From: Campanula takesimana
Lineage: Eukaryota; Streptophyta; Magnoliopsida; Asterales; Campanulaceae
DNA: 64,000 nucleotides
NCBI GenBank assembly: GCA_026119855.1
Contig: JAOWBW010000563.1
Span: 744,001-808,000, forward strand
Reading direction: 5' to 3'
Shown here one piece after another: positions 44,266-55,426 of this stretch. The position numbers and the translations under genes were made by a program. The notes under the pieces were generated by a model. It was not told the origin of the DNA. It was given only the letters and a program-made list of their open reading frames with translations, and did no database searches. How positions within the stretch are numbered: position 1 is the stretch's first letter; each line of letters opens with the position of its first letter.

Positions 44266-46596
44266 TTAGCTCGACCCCTTTCTTATAATTGGAATGGGCA
44301 AGGAACGGTATTGTAATGGCCTATTGTCTCGGACAATTCGCCATTCCATGCCCATCAGAATGATTGAGTTTATGCGATCAAGGCACGTACGCCATCCCGG
44401 TATGCTTCCCTTTTTTGGTACCTTACTCTTTGGCATGGATTTTTCAATTTTGCTCTTTTTAGTAGGGCACTCATTCCTAATTTCTACCTCCTTTCTTATA
44501 GATTCTAGCATGTTAACTCCAGAGCAAGGGTTCTTAAGACTAGGATTTTTCATTAATTTAAATTCCACTTTCTCATTCCCTACGTTTAATGAAAGGCTAC
44601 CATTTTTAACATCAATAATTGCCCCTGCAGTGGCAAAAAATGGTCTACCTATGATAACGGGAACGTTATGGTCTTCTTCCATCTCAAGAACTAAAAATTC
44701 GACCGGGATGATTAATTTCCCGACTCGAAAAGGAATGTCTTCCATAATACCCACCGGGTTCTTAATGGAACGGCCCGCTAGTTGCAAATATATGGTGGTG
44801 GGTTTGAGTTCCCCCACACCTATTTTCTGACTAACTGATAGCGGAATGAGGCTTACGCTCGCCCCAAGATCTAACATGGCGTTCTCAACATCATATTTAC
44901 CTATGTTGCAAATGATAGAGAAAGTGTCGGGATCTTTCAATTTTGGAGGTAATTTTCTTTGTAAAACGACACTTACCTCTTCCGTTAGTGCAACAGTCTC
45001 AAATTCCTCTAATCTCCTCTTATTTGAAAGAATCTCTTTTAAAATTTTTGTGTAAGAGGGCATTTGTTTTAAAACATCAATAAAAGGGACATTGATATAA
45101 ATGGATTTTAAAACTTCTAAAAAATTTGAAAATTGTTTGTCAAGATTTGCCCTTGCCAACCTTTGAGGGTAAGGTATTGGCAGATCAAAAATTTTAGAAG
45201 GTATTGAGGAGTTCGTCCCCTTCTCAACCTCCTTATTAGTTTTAACAATTTGAGGAGTTGGACTATGGTTCTTTTCACTAAGGTTTTCTACTTTCCCACT
45301 CGCACTATTTATTACATTAGCATGCTCGTTAGGCCTTTGCGTTTGACCGGGAAGACTCCATTGTGGTCTACACGAAGCATTGGCTTGTTGAGCTAGTTGG
45401 TTCTCTAGCATCTTGTTATGGGCGGCTAGATTATCAAACCTACTATTCAATGCCTTAAAATTTTCCATAACCTCACTGTTGATCTTATATTGAGCATTTT
45501 TATTTTCGACTATAAAGTCCATTATAAGATCTAACTTAGATTTAGGGGGAGGGAAAGCATTATTGTTGAAATTTGGTGTGAATCCCGGTGGTTGTGTAGA
45601 AGGTTGAGGGTTTAAAACATTATTGCTCTTATTAGAAAAATTGGGGTGATTTTTCCATTCGGGATTATATGTGTTTGAATACATACCCCCATTTTCCCAT
45701 AAGAGTTTACAAAATTTACTTGATCACTAGAAGTAGGGTCAAATAAGTCACAACCTTTGGTACTACGTGAGTCAGACCCACAGTTCACAAAAAACGTTTA
45801 CATTGGCCACGGGGTTCACATTAAGAGTTTTAAACTTTTTTAAAATCATGTCAACCTTAGAAGAGAGGAGAGTAACGGCATCAACATTATACTTACCTGG
45901 AGTCCCTTGTGGTTTCTCCCTCTCGTTCGACCATTGATAATGGTTCAATGTGATGTTCTCGATCAAGTCATGTGCTTCATCTACCCCTTTGTTCATGATT
46001 GCTCCTCCTGCGGCGGCATCAATAGTCTCCCTTGTTCTGAATGTGAGACCATTGTAGAATGTATGCATGATCAACCACTTTTCAAGCCCGTGGTGTGGGC
46101 ACATCCTTAGGAGATCCTTGTACCGCTCCCATGCATCGTAGAGCGACTCATTTCCATTTTGACTAAAGTTTGTAATTTTAGTCTGAATTTGAGCGGTCTT
46201 GTATGGTGGGAAGAAACGTCCAAGGAAAGCTTCTTGAACTTGGTCCCATGTTGTTAAGGAATTGTGGGGGACCGAGTTCAACCATAGTTTTGCCTTATCT
46301 CTTAAAGAAAATGGGAAAAGGCGCATCCTTATAGCCTTTGGTGTGACACCGAGAATTCGGGTGGTGTCACAGTATTCCAAAAAAGATTGGATATGAAGGT
46401 GGGGATCTTGAAGTGCTGAGCCGCCAAATTGGTTGTTCATAACCATGTGTAGAAGTTGTGGCTTAATCTCAAAGTTGTCCGTATCGGCATTTGGCATAAC
46501 TATATGCGTCCTAGTTCCCGGGGTACTTGGATTAACAAAGTCTCGTAGGGTTCTAGGTGGTGGTGTAGCGGGTTCTCCTTCTCCGTTTTGTGCCAT
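44266..46596 (-). pseudogene. Athila-like gag-protease, frameshifted
   Basis: Translation would start at ATG 46596 (MAQNGEGEPATPPPRTLRDF). The first frame runs to 45772 and carries a retrotransposon gag domain (LFPFSLRDKAKLWLNS, FLGRFFPP). Near 45790 the frame breaks inside what looks like a Cys-rich zinc-knuckle start (CEL), and a second shift occurs before 45684. The second frame (45684-44266) has the Asn/Pro-rich linker and an aspartic protease core with LDLGASVSLIPLSV and VIIGRPFF. No polymerase frame follows. Both frameshifts mean no full Gag-Pro can be made from this copy. Confidence 0.85.
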
Positions 46597-46808
46597 TTTT
46601 CTTTCAAGTACTTCTCTTAATCTTCTTAACCTTTCGTGAAAGGTTCTTTCAGGTTCCAGATCAAATTCTTCAAGAACTATCTGGGCTCTTTTCAATAAAC
46701 TTTGAGAGTACCTAACGAACAGATAACAAATCTTTGAAAGAGATGTTAAATAAATAAATAAATAAAAAACAAAAAATATAAAGCAAAAATTTAAAAAGTA
46801 AACTGTTG

Positions 46809-46826
46809 TCCCCGGCAACGGCGCCA
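46809..46826 (-). other. Primer-binding site, tRNA-Asp type
   Basis: The minus strand reads TGGCGCCGTTGCCGGGGA, the complement of the conserved 3' end of plant tRNA-Asp, six bases inside the 5' LTR. This primer is typical for Athila elements. Confidence 0.9.
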
Positions 46827-46832
46827 AAAACT

Positions 46833-48289
46833 TGTTGGGCCTAAACGAAGGCTTAGTTATAAATACCGCAAGTGCACGGGTTATTGATAGTATAGAAAGG
46901 TGCAAGTACGGGTCGATCCCACGAGGACAATGTTACTTTGTAAAATGTTTGCTTTTAAGAAAGAAATAGTAAAAAGAAATTGATTGGGGGGTTTTATTTA
47001 TTTGTCACTGACTAGAAATGATTGCAAATTACTTTAACTTTTAGATTAAACTTCTTATATTAAAAGTATTCCCGGTGTTGGGATTCAAACAATCAAGTGT
47101 TCATCAATTAAATATGCTCTTTAGATTAAATTTCCATTTTAAAACAAGGATGGTATGTTAAGCCTACACTACTTCTCGCGATCAAGCAAATAGTGTTTGT
47201 ATTCTTCACTAACTATGCCCTATCTCTCGATGGCCCATAGACTAGTAAGAATCCGTTAAGTTTATAAAATCGACATACTTTCCACTAAAGGAACATCCTT
47301 ATGTCATTAATCTACTCTCGTGATTAATAGAAACCCAGTTTACTCATATGGATCCGCTAGTCGAGATTCTCCGCTAGGTACTTCTCTCGACTAACTGGAG
47401 TTCATACGAATCATGGAGCTTATCATGGTAGTAGGCGTTTTAGTTACGATATGAATAAATTGTTTAAGATGAAGAGAAAGAAAGATGAGAATAAATTAAA
47501 GTGATGAACATATGAGGTTGAGTTTCCAACCCCAATAATATGGGGGATTACTCACAAGCCATTATAATAACAAAATATGAATAAAACATGCAAATAAAGG
47601 GAAGGGAAGAAATACTTATTCAAAGTGAATGAAGATCAAAATGACTGAGATTAAATTCAATATATTATTGCTTCAATCCTTCCTCAAGAACACCCTTTGA
47701 TATTTTACTCAAAATCTGAGTATAATAATGTATTTGGACTTAGGAATTCGCTAGAGTATAGTTACAATCAAATCTAGATCTTTTCTAAGGCTGAAATGGC
47801 TTTCTTATATAGGCAATGAGGCTGAAATATGCGCCCATTCCCGAATTCAGCATCAAAAGACACCTCTTGGAGGCATTGCTTCGGAACAGGTAAGAAGGAG
47901 GTCCGGGCGGACCAAGATGGGTCCAGGCGGACCTAGTCTTCAGAATAGTGTATATCCAAGAGATCCGGTCGGGTATGTAACAAGGTCCGACCGGATTGTG
48001 TGCAGGGTCTGGCCGGACCATCTTTTCTTGCTGCTGCTCTTCTGTCTTCTTTGTGAAACGAGCTTCCTTCCATGCATTCCATTCGCAAGTCATTATTTTA
48101 GTCCAAAAATTGCTCCAAAGAGTACTTAAATTTGTCCAAAGCACAAATCTATACCAACAGCATATTATATCCATGAAATGTAATAAAGAACTAAATTTTA
48201 ACCAAGATGGACTAAAATAAGTTAAACTATACTATAAAAAATGATGTAAATACTACTATAAATGTCTATATAATAGCCATTTATCAACA
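46833..48289 (-). repeat. 5' LTR of the Athila-like element
   Basis: About 1.46 kb, beginning TGTTGATAAATGG and ending GGCCCAACA on the minus strand (TGTTG...CAACA termini). It contains no gene. Confidence 0.85.
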
Positions 48290-48411
48290 AGTGTTTGTTT
48301 TAATGCCTGTGAAACAGAGGAAAAAGTGTTTCCTTTTTTAATGTAAGTTGAAAATTTGGATTTCATTTTGGGTTCCCTCTTTGACTCATTATATCTATGT
48401 TTTGTTTTTCA

Positions 48412-48498
48412 GATGTCCAAGAGAGAATTTGGGTTGGTTCACGCACGCTCAAACGAGCACCGTAATTAGGGTTCTCGTGATGGCGGAGACAGACCAGT
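48412..48498 (+). pseudogene. Unassigned exon-like fragment
   Basis: The segment follows a pyrimidine-rich TTTTTCAG and ends near TTTTGCAG/GTGTTTGG. It has a short open stretch but no similarity that I recognise. It is included because it opens the run of gene pieces in the same orientation. Confidence 0.3.
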
Positions 48499-48849
48499 GT
48501 GTACATGTTTTGCAGGTGTTTGGTAACATTTATTTGAAGGTACTATATATTGTATTTGATTTGATTTTCTAAAACGATTTTCAACTTTGCTTTTACGTTT
48601 TGCTTGTATCCCCAAGTTGATCTCGAAGATTTATCAATTTTTTTATTACCTTTGGCGCTATGTTGAGTGCAGTTGATCAAATGATGGTGATAACTTGTTG
48701 CTGACTGTTTGTGCTATTTGGTGTATCTAGGGTTTGATTTGGCTGCAGAATTTCAGTGTCATATTCTTGCACAAACTATGGTTTCTTGATTTTTTGTATG
48801 TACTATTTATTGATTTTTTGTATGTACTGTAATATTGCATCAAACTTAC

Positions 48850-49099
48850 CCCCTCCGCCCCAAAATAATCTTCCCACTATTTTTGTTGTTACTACGAATG
48901 AGATTTGAGAAATAATTTAAGCTTGATTTAATTATCCTTATGAAAATCGAAAACTTTCTATTGATAGTATTGTTGATGGTATATCAATTACAAGTGTTAC
49001 ATTTTCATTAGTATAATTAAATCAACCTAAAATTATTTCCCAAAGTTCATTCGTAGTAACACTAAAAAAGTATGAAGATCATTTTTAGACGAATGGAGT
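48850..49099. repeat. Degenerate Stowaway
   Basis: Left end CCCTCCGCCCCAAAATAATC and a matching, eroded right end near 49080-49099. It lies between the first exon-like fragment and the VAP piece. Confidence 0.5.
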
Positions 49100-49218
49100 A
49101 TTTATTTTATTTGTCATATGTAAATGGCAGTTAAATGTAGAGTGTCGTGGGATAGCCCAAAGGAGTATTTGTATGTAAATCATGCTTGTGATGAAATTGT
49201 GGTATGTGATTGTGACAG

Positions 49219-49450
49219 TGGAATTGAGGAAACAAAGTTCATGTTCAATGCCCTTGACTAACAAGACTGATCAATACATTGCCTTTAAGGTAACTATTCA
49301 TTACTCCAAACTCTAGTTAATAGTATTGTACTTGTATTAAGTTTGACAAGTTCAATTTTATATTGAAGGTTAAGACGACGAATCCCGAGAAGTACTGTAT
49401 CCGTCCCAACACTGGCATTGTCTTGCCAGGATCTACCTGCCATGTTACAG
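49219..49450 (+). pseudogene. VAP27-type MSP-domain gene fragment, two exons
   Basis: Exon pieces 49219-49289 (ELRKQSSCSMPLTNKTDQYI) and 49369-49450 (KTTNPEKYCIRPNTGIVLPG, then STCHVT) are in phase and bounded by AG/GT sites. They encode the middle of the MSP domain of plant VAMP-associated proteins, which bind FFAT motifs and tether ER to other membranes. The start of the domain, its second half, the coiled coil and the membrane anchor are all missing. A 22-bp tandem duplication of the exon-2 donor region (49443-49486) is present. The intact intron indicates DNA-level copying, not retroposition. Confidence 0.85.
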
Positions 49451-49629
49451 GTAAAATTCTGAATGTTACAGGTAAAATTCTGAAGCCTTAATTTTGGAAA
49501 TGAGACTAATTTCTGGAACAAACAAAATGGGGAAATGAGACTATCATTTTGGGACGGAGGGATTAATTTCTTTGTTTCTTGTACAGTTTTTTGATTGTTG
49601 CTTCTCTATTGACCTGGATCTTCTTTTAG

Positions 49630-50506
49630 GGTTTTGACTTGGGAAGATGGGTATTATGACCATCAGGGACGAAATGAACCTTCAGGGAGTAAGTTCTTAG
49701 GTGACATGGGAAGTTTGCATGTTTGGCATAGCTCACATGACAATCTTCGGTTAGCTATGGCAAAGATGACGTATCATTTATATTCTCTTGGGAGGGTATG
49801 ATTCTATGACATAATCTGCAATTGCTGCAATTTTTGTTTTTTGTTCGAAATTCAGATCAGTATAATATGTCATGTAGTAACGATTGATTTCATATATTTG
49901 TCTTGAATAAAATTTACATTTTGGACATCATTGTTGGAGAGGTTGCTACCACCAGTAAACATGTGTGGATTTCTAGAGATGAACATGCAGGTGGTTCCTG
50001 CTCATCGATTCAGGTTTGTTGTTTTTAAGAACAACATATTAGACATTGTCATTTTACTCATCTTTCGGTTCTTCATTTTCCCTTTATATTTGGGTTTTAT
50101 TGGCACTCATGTTTTTCTGTAATTTGGCATTTTTACAGTACGGTGATGGTTTGCAGAATCAGTTTTCAGGTGGGATCAGGGTATAGTTACTTGGCTACCT
50201 TTCAATTTAGCTATGATATTTACTTGTAGCTCAATGCAAGCAACTTAATTGAATGCCTTAAAGAATTAATATTATGGTTTCGATAACGCAAAATGTGAAT
50301 ATGGATCTGTTGCTGTCTACATGTTGTTGTTTTTTTTGCTATTTCGCAGGAATACGAGTCTTTTTCATGGCTCATTAGTTCTTGTCTCGTGATACAAATG
50401 GAGATCTGATGACTGTTTTTACATGATTTAATATTCCACTATGCAGACCATTGCTTTTGTCACTGTTGCTCCACATGGAGTTGTACAGCTTGGCTCGTTA
50501 TGTAAT
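49630..50506 (+). pseudogene. EMB1444/bHLH155-type transcription factor gene fragment
   Basis: Four exon pieces: 49630-49795 (VLTWEDGYYD ... AKMTYHLYSLG), 49930-50013 (IVGEVATTSKHVWIS), 50139-50180 and 50447-50506 (TIAFVTVAPHGVVQLGSL). The order and sequence fit the N-terminal conserved region of the LHW/EMB1444/bHLH155 group of plant bHLH factors. The first exon (the usual MG-T-LR-LL start), the rest of the N-terminal domain and the bHLH itself are absent. The bases before the second piece (TTTTGGACATC) lack a proper AG acceptor. Introns are kept, so this is a genomic fragment, probably not translatable. Confidence 0.82.
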
Positions 50507-51060
50507 GTAAGTCAACATTACTCTTCTTATATTGATTTTATATTCGAATTTTTTTATGTGCTTTATTTCAGTATTATCTAAGAGGGTATTCTATAGTTTC
50601 ATTATCACTCTTTCACATAATAAGAGAACTTGAGTGATTACGAATAAAAATATGAGAAAAACGGAGAAGAGATGTGCATACTGTGTTAGAAAATTGAGTT
50701 AGCAGTGCTGAGTGTTCCGTCTCCGTTCTCCCTCATAGCATTCTGTATAGTGATTATGAATAACCAGTTATTAGTACTTCTAACAACTTTGAGAAACGTG
50801 TGATGGATGTGGTAAATGATAACCATTGTACTGGTACTATAGGATCTGGTATTAGTCATCTGGGTTTCTGTTGTTTGTTGAGTTTTGTTTGATCCTCTTT
50901 TTCGCTTATTTTTAACTTTTGTTTCTTTGATTGCAATTGCAAATATATTAAAAGCTACTTTTTACGTCTTTCTTGTGGTATTGATCATAATAAATTTCTT
51001 TATGGAGTCTGTCCTTTATGTTGGTGCTTCATTCTCTTTCCTGAATGTGGGTCCGTGCAG

Positions 51061-51156
51061 GATCTTGATCTTAGAAGACCAAGTGTAAGCACGCCTCCTC
51101 TCCGAAAAGAGTTTGAAGTATCAACAGAGGAAGTTCTCCGAAAAGCTGATTTTAGG
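51061..51156 (+). pseudogene. Unassigned 32-codon exon
   Basis: An in-frame block flanked by a good acceptor (GTGCAG) and donor (GTGAGT). It reads DLDLRRPSVSTPP then LRKEFEVSTEEVLRKADFR. It does not continue the EMB1444-type protein. I do not recognise the source gene. Confidence 0.5.
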
Positions 51157-51390
51157 GTGAGTTATTTTAGTGCAAGTATATTATTACAATGGGAATATGA
51201 TCGTTACAACCAACTTCTAACTACTCCCACCGTTCCACTCGAATTAAGATTTTTGGAACATCACATGGCCAAATGAAATTTTTGTGCCATGGGAAATATG
51301 GCTGCAAAGGAGCGATAAATGTAAGAATTATTGTTTGAAAGACTTACATTTGTCCATTCTATTTCCCGGAGATCTTTAACTCTTATTAGT

Positions 51391-52301
51391 GGGCAAATGA
51401 CAAATAAGGGCCTGAAGTTTGGGGTCGTTCGTAGGTAGGGGTCTGAAGTTTCAAAACTAGCAGATCAGGGCTTGAAGATAGGAAAAACTACCAAATAGGG
51501 GCTTTTTGACGGAAAAGTTAGATTTTTCAGTTAAATCAGCATGTGTCGTGCACATGTGGACTTAATTAAAATTAATATTACTATTAAAGGGGTAAAACGG
51601 ATATTTTAAAACTTAAAAGGACTAAAATTAATTTTTTTCACTAATATAAAATTTAAAAAATTAATATTACTTTTTTGAAAATGAAAACCACTATATTAGT
51701 TTTTTATAATAAATAAATTTTTTTTAAAAAAAATGAGAACCTACGCTGTTAATTAATTATTTCACTAAATTAATTATTTTGAAAAAAATATTTGAAGTAT
51801 TATTTTAAAATATGTTTTTTTTTTAATGAGAACCTACGTTGTTAATTAATTATTTCACTAAATTAATTATTTTGAAAAGTTATTTGAAGTACTATTTTAA
51901 AAATTATTAGGCTAGATTGTTTTAGTAAAATATTTTTTCAAATAATTTAGTTATTTTTTTTTAAATAAATAGTTTAGTGAAATTATTTTTTTCAAAAAAA
52001 AATTTGAGAAAAAATAAAATTTTAAATAATATTTTAATGAATTATATATTGGTGAAAATTTTACTTTTAGTCCTTTAAAATTTAAAATATTCATTTTACT
52101 CCTTAAATAGTAACATTTATTTCAATTAAGTCCACATGTGCACGACACATGCGGATTTAACTGATAAATCTAACTTTTTCGTCAAAAAGCCCATATTTGC
52201 TGGTTTTTCCTATCTTCAGGCCCCGATCTGCTAGTTTTGAAACTTCAGACCCCTACCTACAAATGACCCTCAAACTTCAGGCCCTTATTTGTCATTTGCC
52301 C
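51391..52301. mobile_element. Mutator-like element, 0.9 kb, 9-bp target duplication
   Basis: The TIRs begin GGGCAAATGACAAATAAGGG and reach about 180 bp (both carry TGTGTCGTGCACATGTGG-type words). The interior is AT-rich and largely inverted. The exact 9-bp duplication CTTATTAGT is at 51382-51390 and 52302-52310. There is no gene inside. It sits next to the gene-fragment run. Confidence 0.9.
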
Positions 52302-52473
52302 CTTATTAGTTTATAACTTTTGTGGATGATTGTAAGAATTATTGTTGATGTATGTAATGAAAGGTTGATTGTTATTTTTCAATAGAATGTTTGTTACTTC
52401 ATATTAATTTTTATTTATTTGATTTTTTTTTATAATTTGAAGTAGGTGCAATAGGATTTTTTTTTTTAAATGC

Positions 52474-52747
52474 CCTTAGATAGCGCATAAAAAGCGCTAT
52501 GTAAGATAAATTCTGAAAATCAAAAAATAGCCCTTAGATAGCGCATAAAAAGCGCTATGTAAGATAAATTCTGGAAATAAAAAAATGGCCCTTAGATAGC
52601 GCATAAAAAAGTGCTATCGAAGATCCTAAGCTTAGATAGCACAAAATAAGCTTTATGTTAGCTTGCATAGCGGTAGCTTACATAGCGCTTTTTTGCGCTA
52701 TCTAAGGGAAAAAAGAAGCGCTATCTAAACCTGATTTTGTACTAGTT
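52474..52747. repeat. CACTA-like terminus with subterminal repeats
   Basis: Repeated words TAGATAGCGC and AAGCGCTAT in both orientations (three near-identical ~63-bp direct units at 52474-52660, then inverted copies). The inverse of the right boundary reads CTAGTACAAAATC, similar to CACTA/EnSpm ends. The canonical final CACTA is degraded. Only this end is seen. Confidence 0.5.
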
Positions 52748-53037
52748 TCATGCATAAAGTTGCACTTGCATTCTCGATCTTCCGCCTTGTATCTTTCGTA
52801 GGAATACCTTGGAACACACATATGCCTATCCAGTCTCCAACCCTAGCTTGGACACTGCTATATATCGGCATTCACAAAATCTCGCACCGGAAAATATTTA
52901 TCGTTGACAATACTTTTAAAAACAAAGTTCATTTTAAATATTGCTTAATCCACTTCTTCAAAATACATTTAATTTCAAAAGGTATTTTTTTTTTTGAAAA
53001 TTGAAAGGTAAATTTTATTTTAATACATTACTTGATA

Positions 53038-53512
53038 ATCCCTTTGTCCCGCTTTAAGGTTCTTATTTTTCTTTTTAGTTTGTCCCAATTTAAGGTTCTT
53101 ACTTTACTTAGAATGGAAAATTGGACCCACTTGTCATTCTCACAACAAAAACTCCTTACCCACTTTCTCTTTCCTACTTTACTTTTCACACTCACCACAT
53201 TTACTTTTTCTTAATCTACATGTAAATAAAGTCAAACTAAAAACTGGATTTCGAATCGCTGCACCAATGCCTTAGCTGCACCGCTGCACCGATGTGAAAA
53301 TTGTACAATGTTTTGTAAAACTTTTTCTAGCTAATGTAAAACGTGTACTTGCAAATGTAAAATGTTTTTCAAGAGCTAACTGATTTCGGTCGTTTTTACG
53401 TTGTGTAATGCACTAAAAACATTGTGTAAAAAACATTTTACATACGTTGTGCAACTTTTATTAGGTGCAGCGGTTCCATACCCCTGAAAACTTTAAATTG
53501 AGACGGAGGGAG
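53038..53512. repeat. Stowaway-like element with internal insertion
   Basis: Left TCCCTTTGTCCCGCTTTAAG and right TTTAAATTGAGACGGAGGGAG are diverged inverted ends. The interior includes unrelated sequence with repeated TGTAAAA words (53290-53460). Confidence 0.5.
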
Positions 53513-53663
53513 TACTATTTCCAAAGATTTGCCCTTGTACAGCAAGCACCCTCATTCATTAGTAGGAAACACAATGCAATCGTGTAATACCTATTTCCCG
53601 CAGTCCTCACTGATCAGCTCTGGTTTTCTAGAAGCAGGCACACGAACCGAGGTCCGCCACACG

Positions 53664-54002
53664 CATGGGCGGATCTTATGTGTAAATAGGGGGTACACGT
53701 GCACCCGATCAACCCAATTTTTTTAACTAAAAAAAAACTTTTTTTTTTTTTTACTACGTGCACCCCCAAAAAAAATTAATTAGAGTGGTAATTTAACTAG
53801 AAGGGATGTGAACTTAGTAAAAGGAAAAGTTAACAAGTTATTTAGTGTAAATTGTGTACTTGTTTTCTTTTATGAGACAATTGTTTTGAACTTATATACT
53901 TAATTATGTACTTGAATATAATTACGTTTTAAAAAATTTTGGTATGGAGTTATTTAGTGTAAATTGTGCACCCGGTGGTTGAAAATCCTAGATCCGCCAC
54001 TG
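53664..54002. mobile_element. hAT-type element, 339 bp
   Basis: Ends CATGGGCGGATCTTATG and AGATCCGCCACTG, with an exact 8-bp duplication GCCACACG (53656-53663, 54003-54010). Same family as 23384-23952 and 37903-38099. It splits a GC-richer stretch (53570-54130) of unknown nature that reads through as short open frames. Confidence 0.85.
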
Positions 54003-54317
54003 GCCACACGCCACCACCATACCGCCGTCGTTCTCTCTCCTCTATTACCAGAAACGCCACAATCATCATCAACCCTGATCTCAATCCCAACCAACCTTAT
54101 CTATACTTGAATGGTTGTTCGATCAATATGTACTCCCTCCGTCCCAGTAGAAGAAGCTTCACCATTTTGAGAATGCACAAAAATTAAGAAAAGTGATGAG
54201 TGGGAAATGGGTTGTGAGAGGGAAGAAGTAAGTGGGTATGACAAGTGGGACCCATAATTTAAATGTGTAAGGGGGAAAAGTTAGTGTGTATGACAAGTGG
54301 GAACCACAATTTATGTA

Positions 54318-54562
54318 CTCCCTCCGCCCCACCTCACTTGACACCCAAGAGGTGGGCACAATAACTAAGGAAAATGAATAAAATAAGGAAAATGTGTGGT
54401 AGAAAATGAAAAGAGAGAATTAGTGGGGTAAATAGTAGTGTTAGTTGAATAAATTGAGTGGTGAGAAATGAAGAGAGAGAATGAGTGGTGGGGTAGGGTG
54501 AATATAAAATTATAAAAAGTAAGCTATTTTGGGAAGTGTCAAGTGAGCTGGGTCGGAGGGAG
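54318..54562. mobile_element. Stowaway MITE next to a second, one-ended copy
   Basis: CTCCCTCCGCCCCACCTCAC ... inverse, TA flanks. A different one-ended Stowaway (CTCCCTCCGTCCCAGTAG) starts at about 54133 and is cut off where this element begins. Confidence 0.7.
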
Positions 54563-54614
54563 TATTTTTTTTTTTTGGTACAACTGGAAATAAAACAAAG
54601 CAGGGCAAAGAAAA

Positions 54615-55110
54615 CTAAAGTCTGGTAGTGGTGGCTCTTATGAAGTCAGCCACCAAGAGTTCCTTAATTTCTTCATTGGGTGAAGCCATATGCACAAAGG
54701 GAAGATCTTGGTTAGCTCCCATGTTTGCAAGATAGTCGGCGCAAAAGTTTCCTTCTCGGAGAGTATGCTGGATGAAACAGTTTGCAGCACTAAGTAAGGC
54801 TTTGATATCTCCCATTAGCGCTGCAAGGGGATGGTTCTCATCCGATGGGCCTTCAAGAAGTTTAACCGCAGCCAAAGAATCTGTCTCGAAACTCACATTG
54901 GCATATCCTAGGCCTTTCAAGATTTCCAAACCCACAAGGATGGCGTGGAGCTCAGCTTCCAGAGTTGTGCAATTTTCGAGTCTTCCGTAGTAGCCTCCAA
55001 TCCAATATCCTCTTCTACCATACCGCATAATGACACCGAAACCACACTTGCGGCCTCCATCTTGAACACTACCATCCGTGTTTGCTTTAATCACACCTGC
55101 AGATGGAGGA
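54615..55110 (-). pseudogene. LINE-type RNase H domain, 5'-truncated
   Basis: An open frame of about 165 codons encodes a complete plant RNase H-like fold: KANTDGSVQDGG, LEAELHAILVGLEIL, FETDSLAAVKLL and FCADYLANMG carry the acidic catalytic positions (D, E, D, D). This type is found at the C terminus of plant L1-like LINEs and in stand-alone RNase H-like proteins. No reverse transcriptase precedes it. A short 3' region and a poly-A stretch (minus strand, 54566-54577) follow the stop, as expected for a 5'-truncated LINE copy. Upstream codons to 55247 belong to a different repeat and are probably not part of the protein. The frame is intact, so residual expression is possible. Confidence 0.75.
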
Positions 55111-55426
55111 GACCACGATATACATAGTGAAAAAGTGAGAGGAAGTATGTGAGAGGAAAAAGTGAGTGGGGATGACAAGTGGGGCTTAAATTTATGGACA
55201 ATGATATACATAGTGAAAACACAAAGGGAAAACTCATAGTGAAACACTCTAATCCATTGGATGAGTTTTTAGCAGTGGGGTCCACAAAGATTTATTACAA
55301 TCCAACAGATTACAGTGTTTCGCTATGAGTATCCCCTTTGAGTTTTCACTATACATATCATTATCTTAAATTTATAACCATTTTAGGAAAGGTGAAGCAA
55401 TCAACGGGACATCCATATTTGGGTAA
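55111..55426. other. Repeat-derived spacer
   Basis: A short inverted pair (ACTCATAGTGAAACACT near 55230 and AGTGTTTCGCTATGAGT near 55314) suggests a small MITE. No gene. Confidence 0.4.

Larger units (their letters stand above)
42943..48289 (-). mobile_element. Athila-like LTR retrotransposon, polymerase-less, truncated 3' LTR
   Basis: The element is oriented on the minus strand. The 5' LTR is 46833-48289, followed by a tRNA-Asp-type primer site (46809-46826), a broken gag-protease region (46596-44266), a purine-rich tract GTGTGGGGGAG just before the 3' LTR, and only about 100 bp of 3' LTR (42943-43042), which matches 48187-48289. The internal region is only 3.8 kb. No reverse transcriptase, RNase H or integrase could be recognised on either strand. 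Gag and primer site together point to the Athila branch of Ty3/gypsy. It cannot move by itself; the shortened interior is either a deletion or a non-autonomous design. Confidence 0.85.

Noticed and set aside
44294..44830. 178-codon plus-strand frame
   Set aside because: It is the antisense shadow of the protease-coding frame of the Athila-like element.
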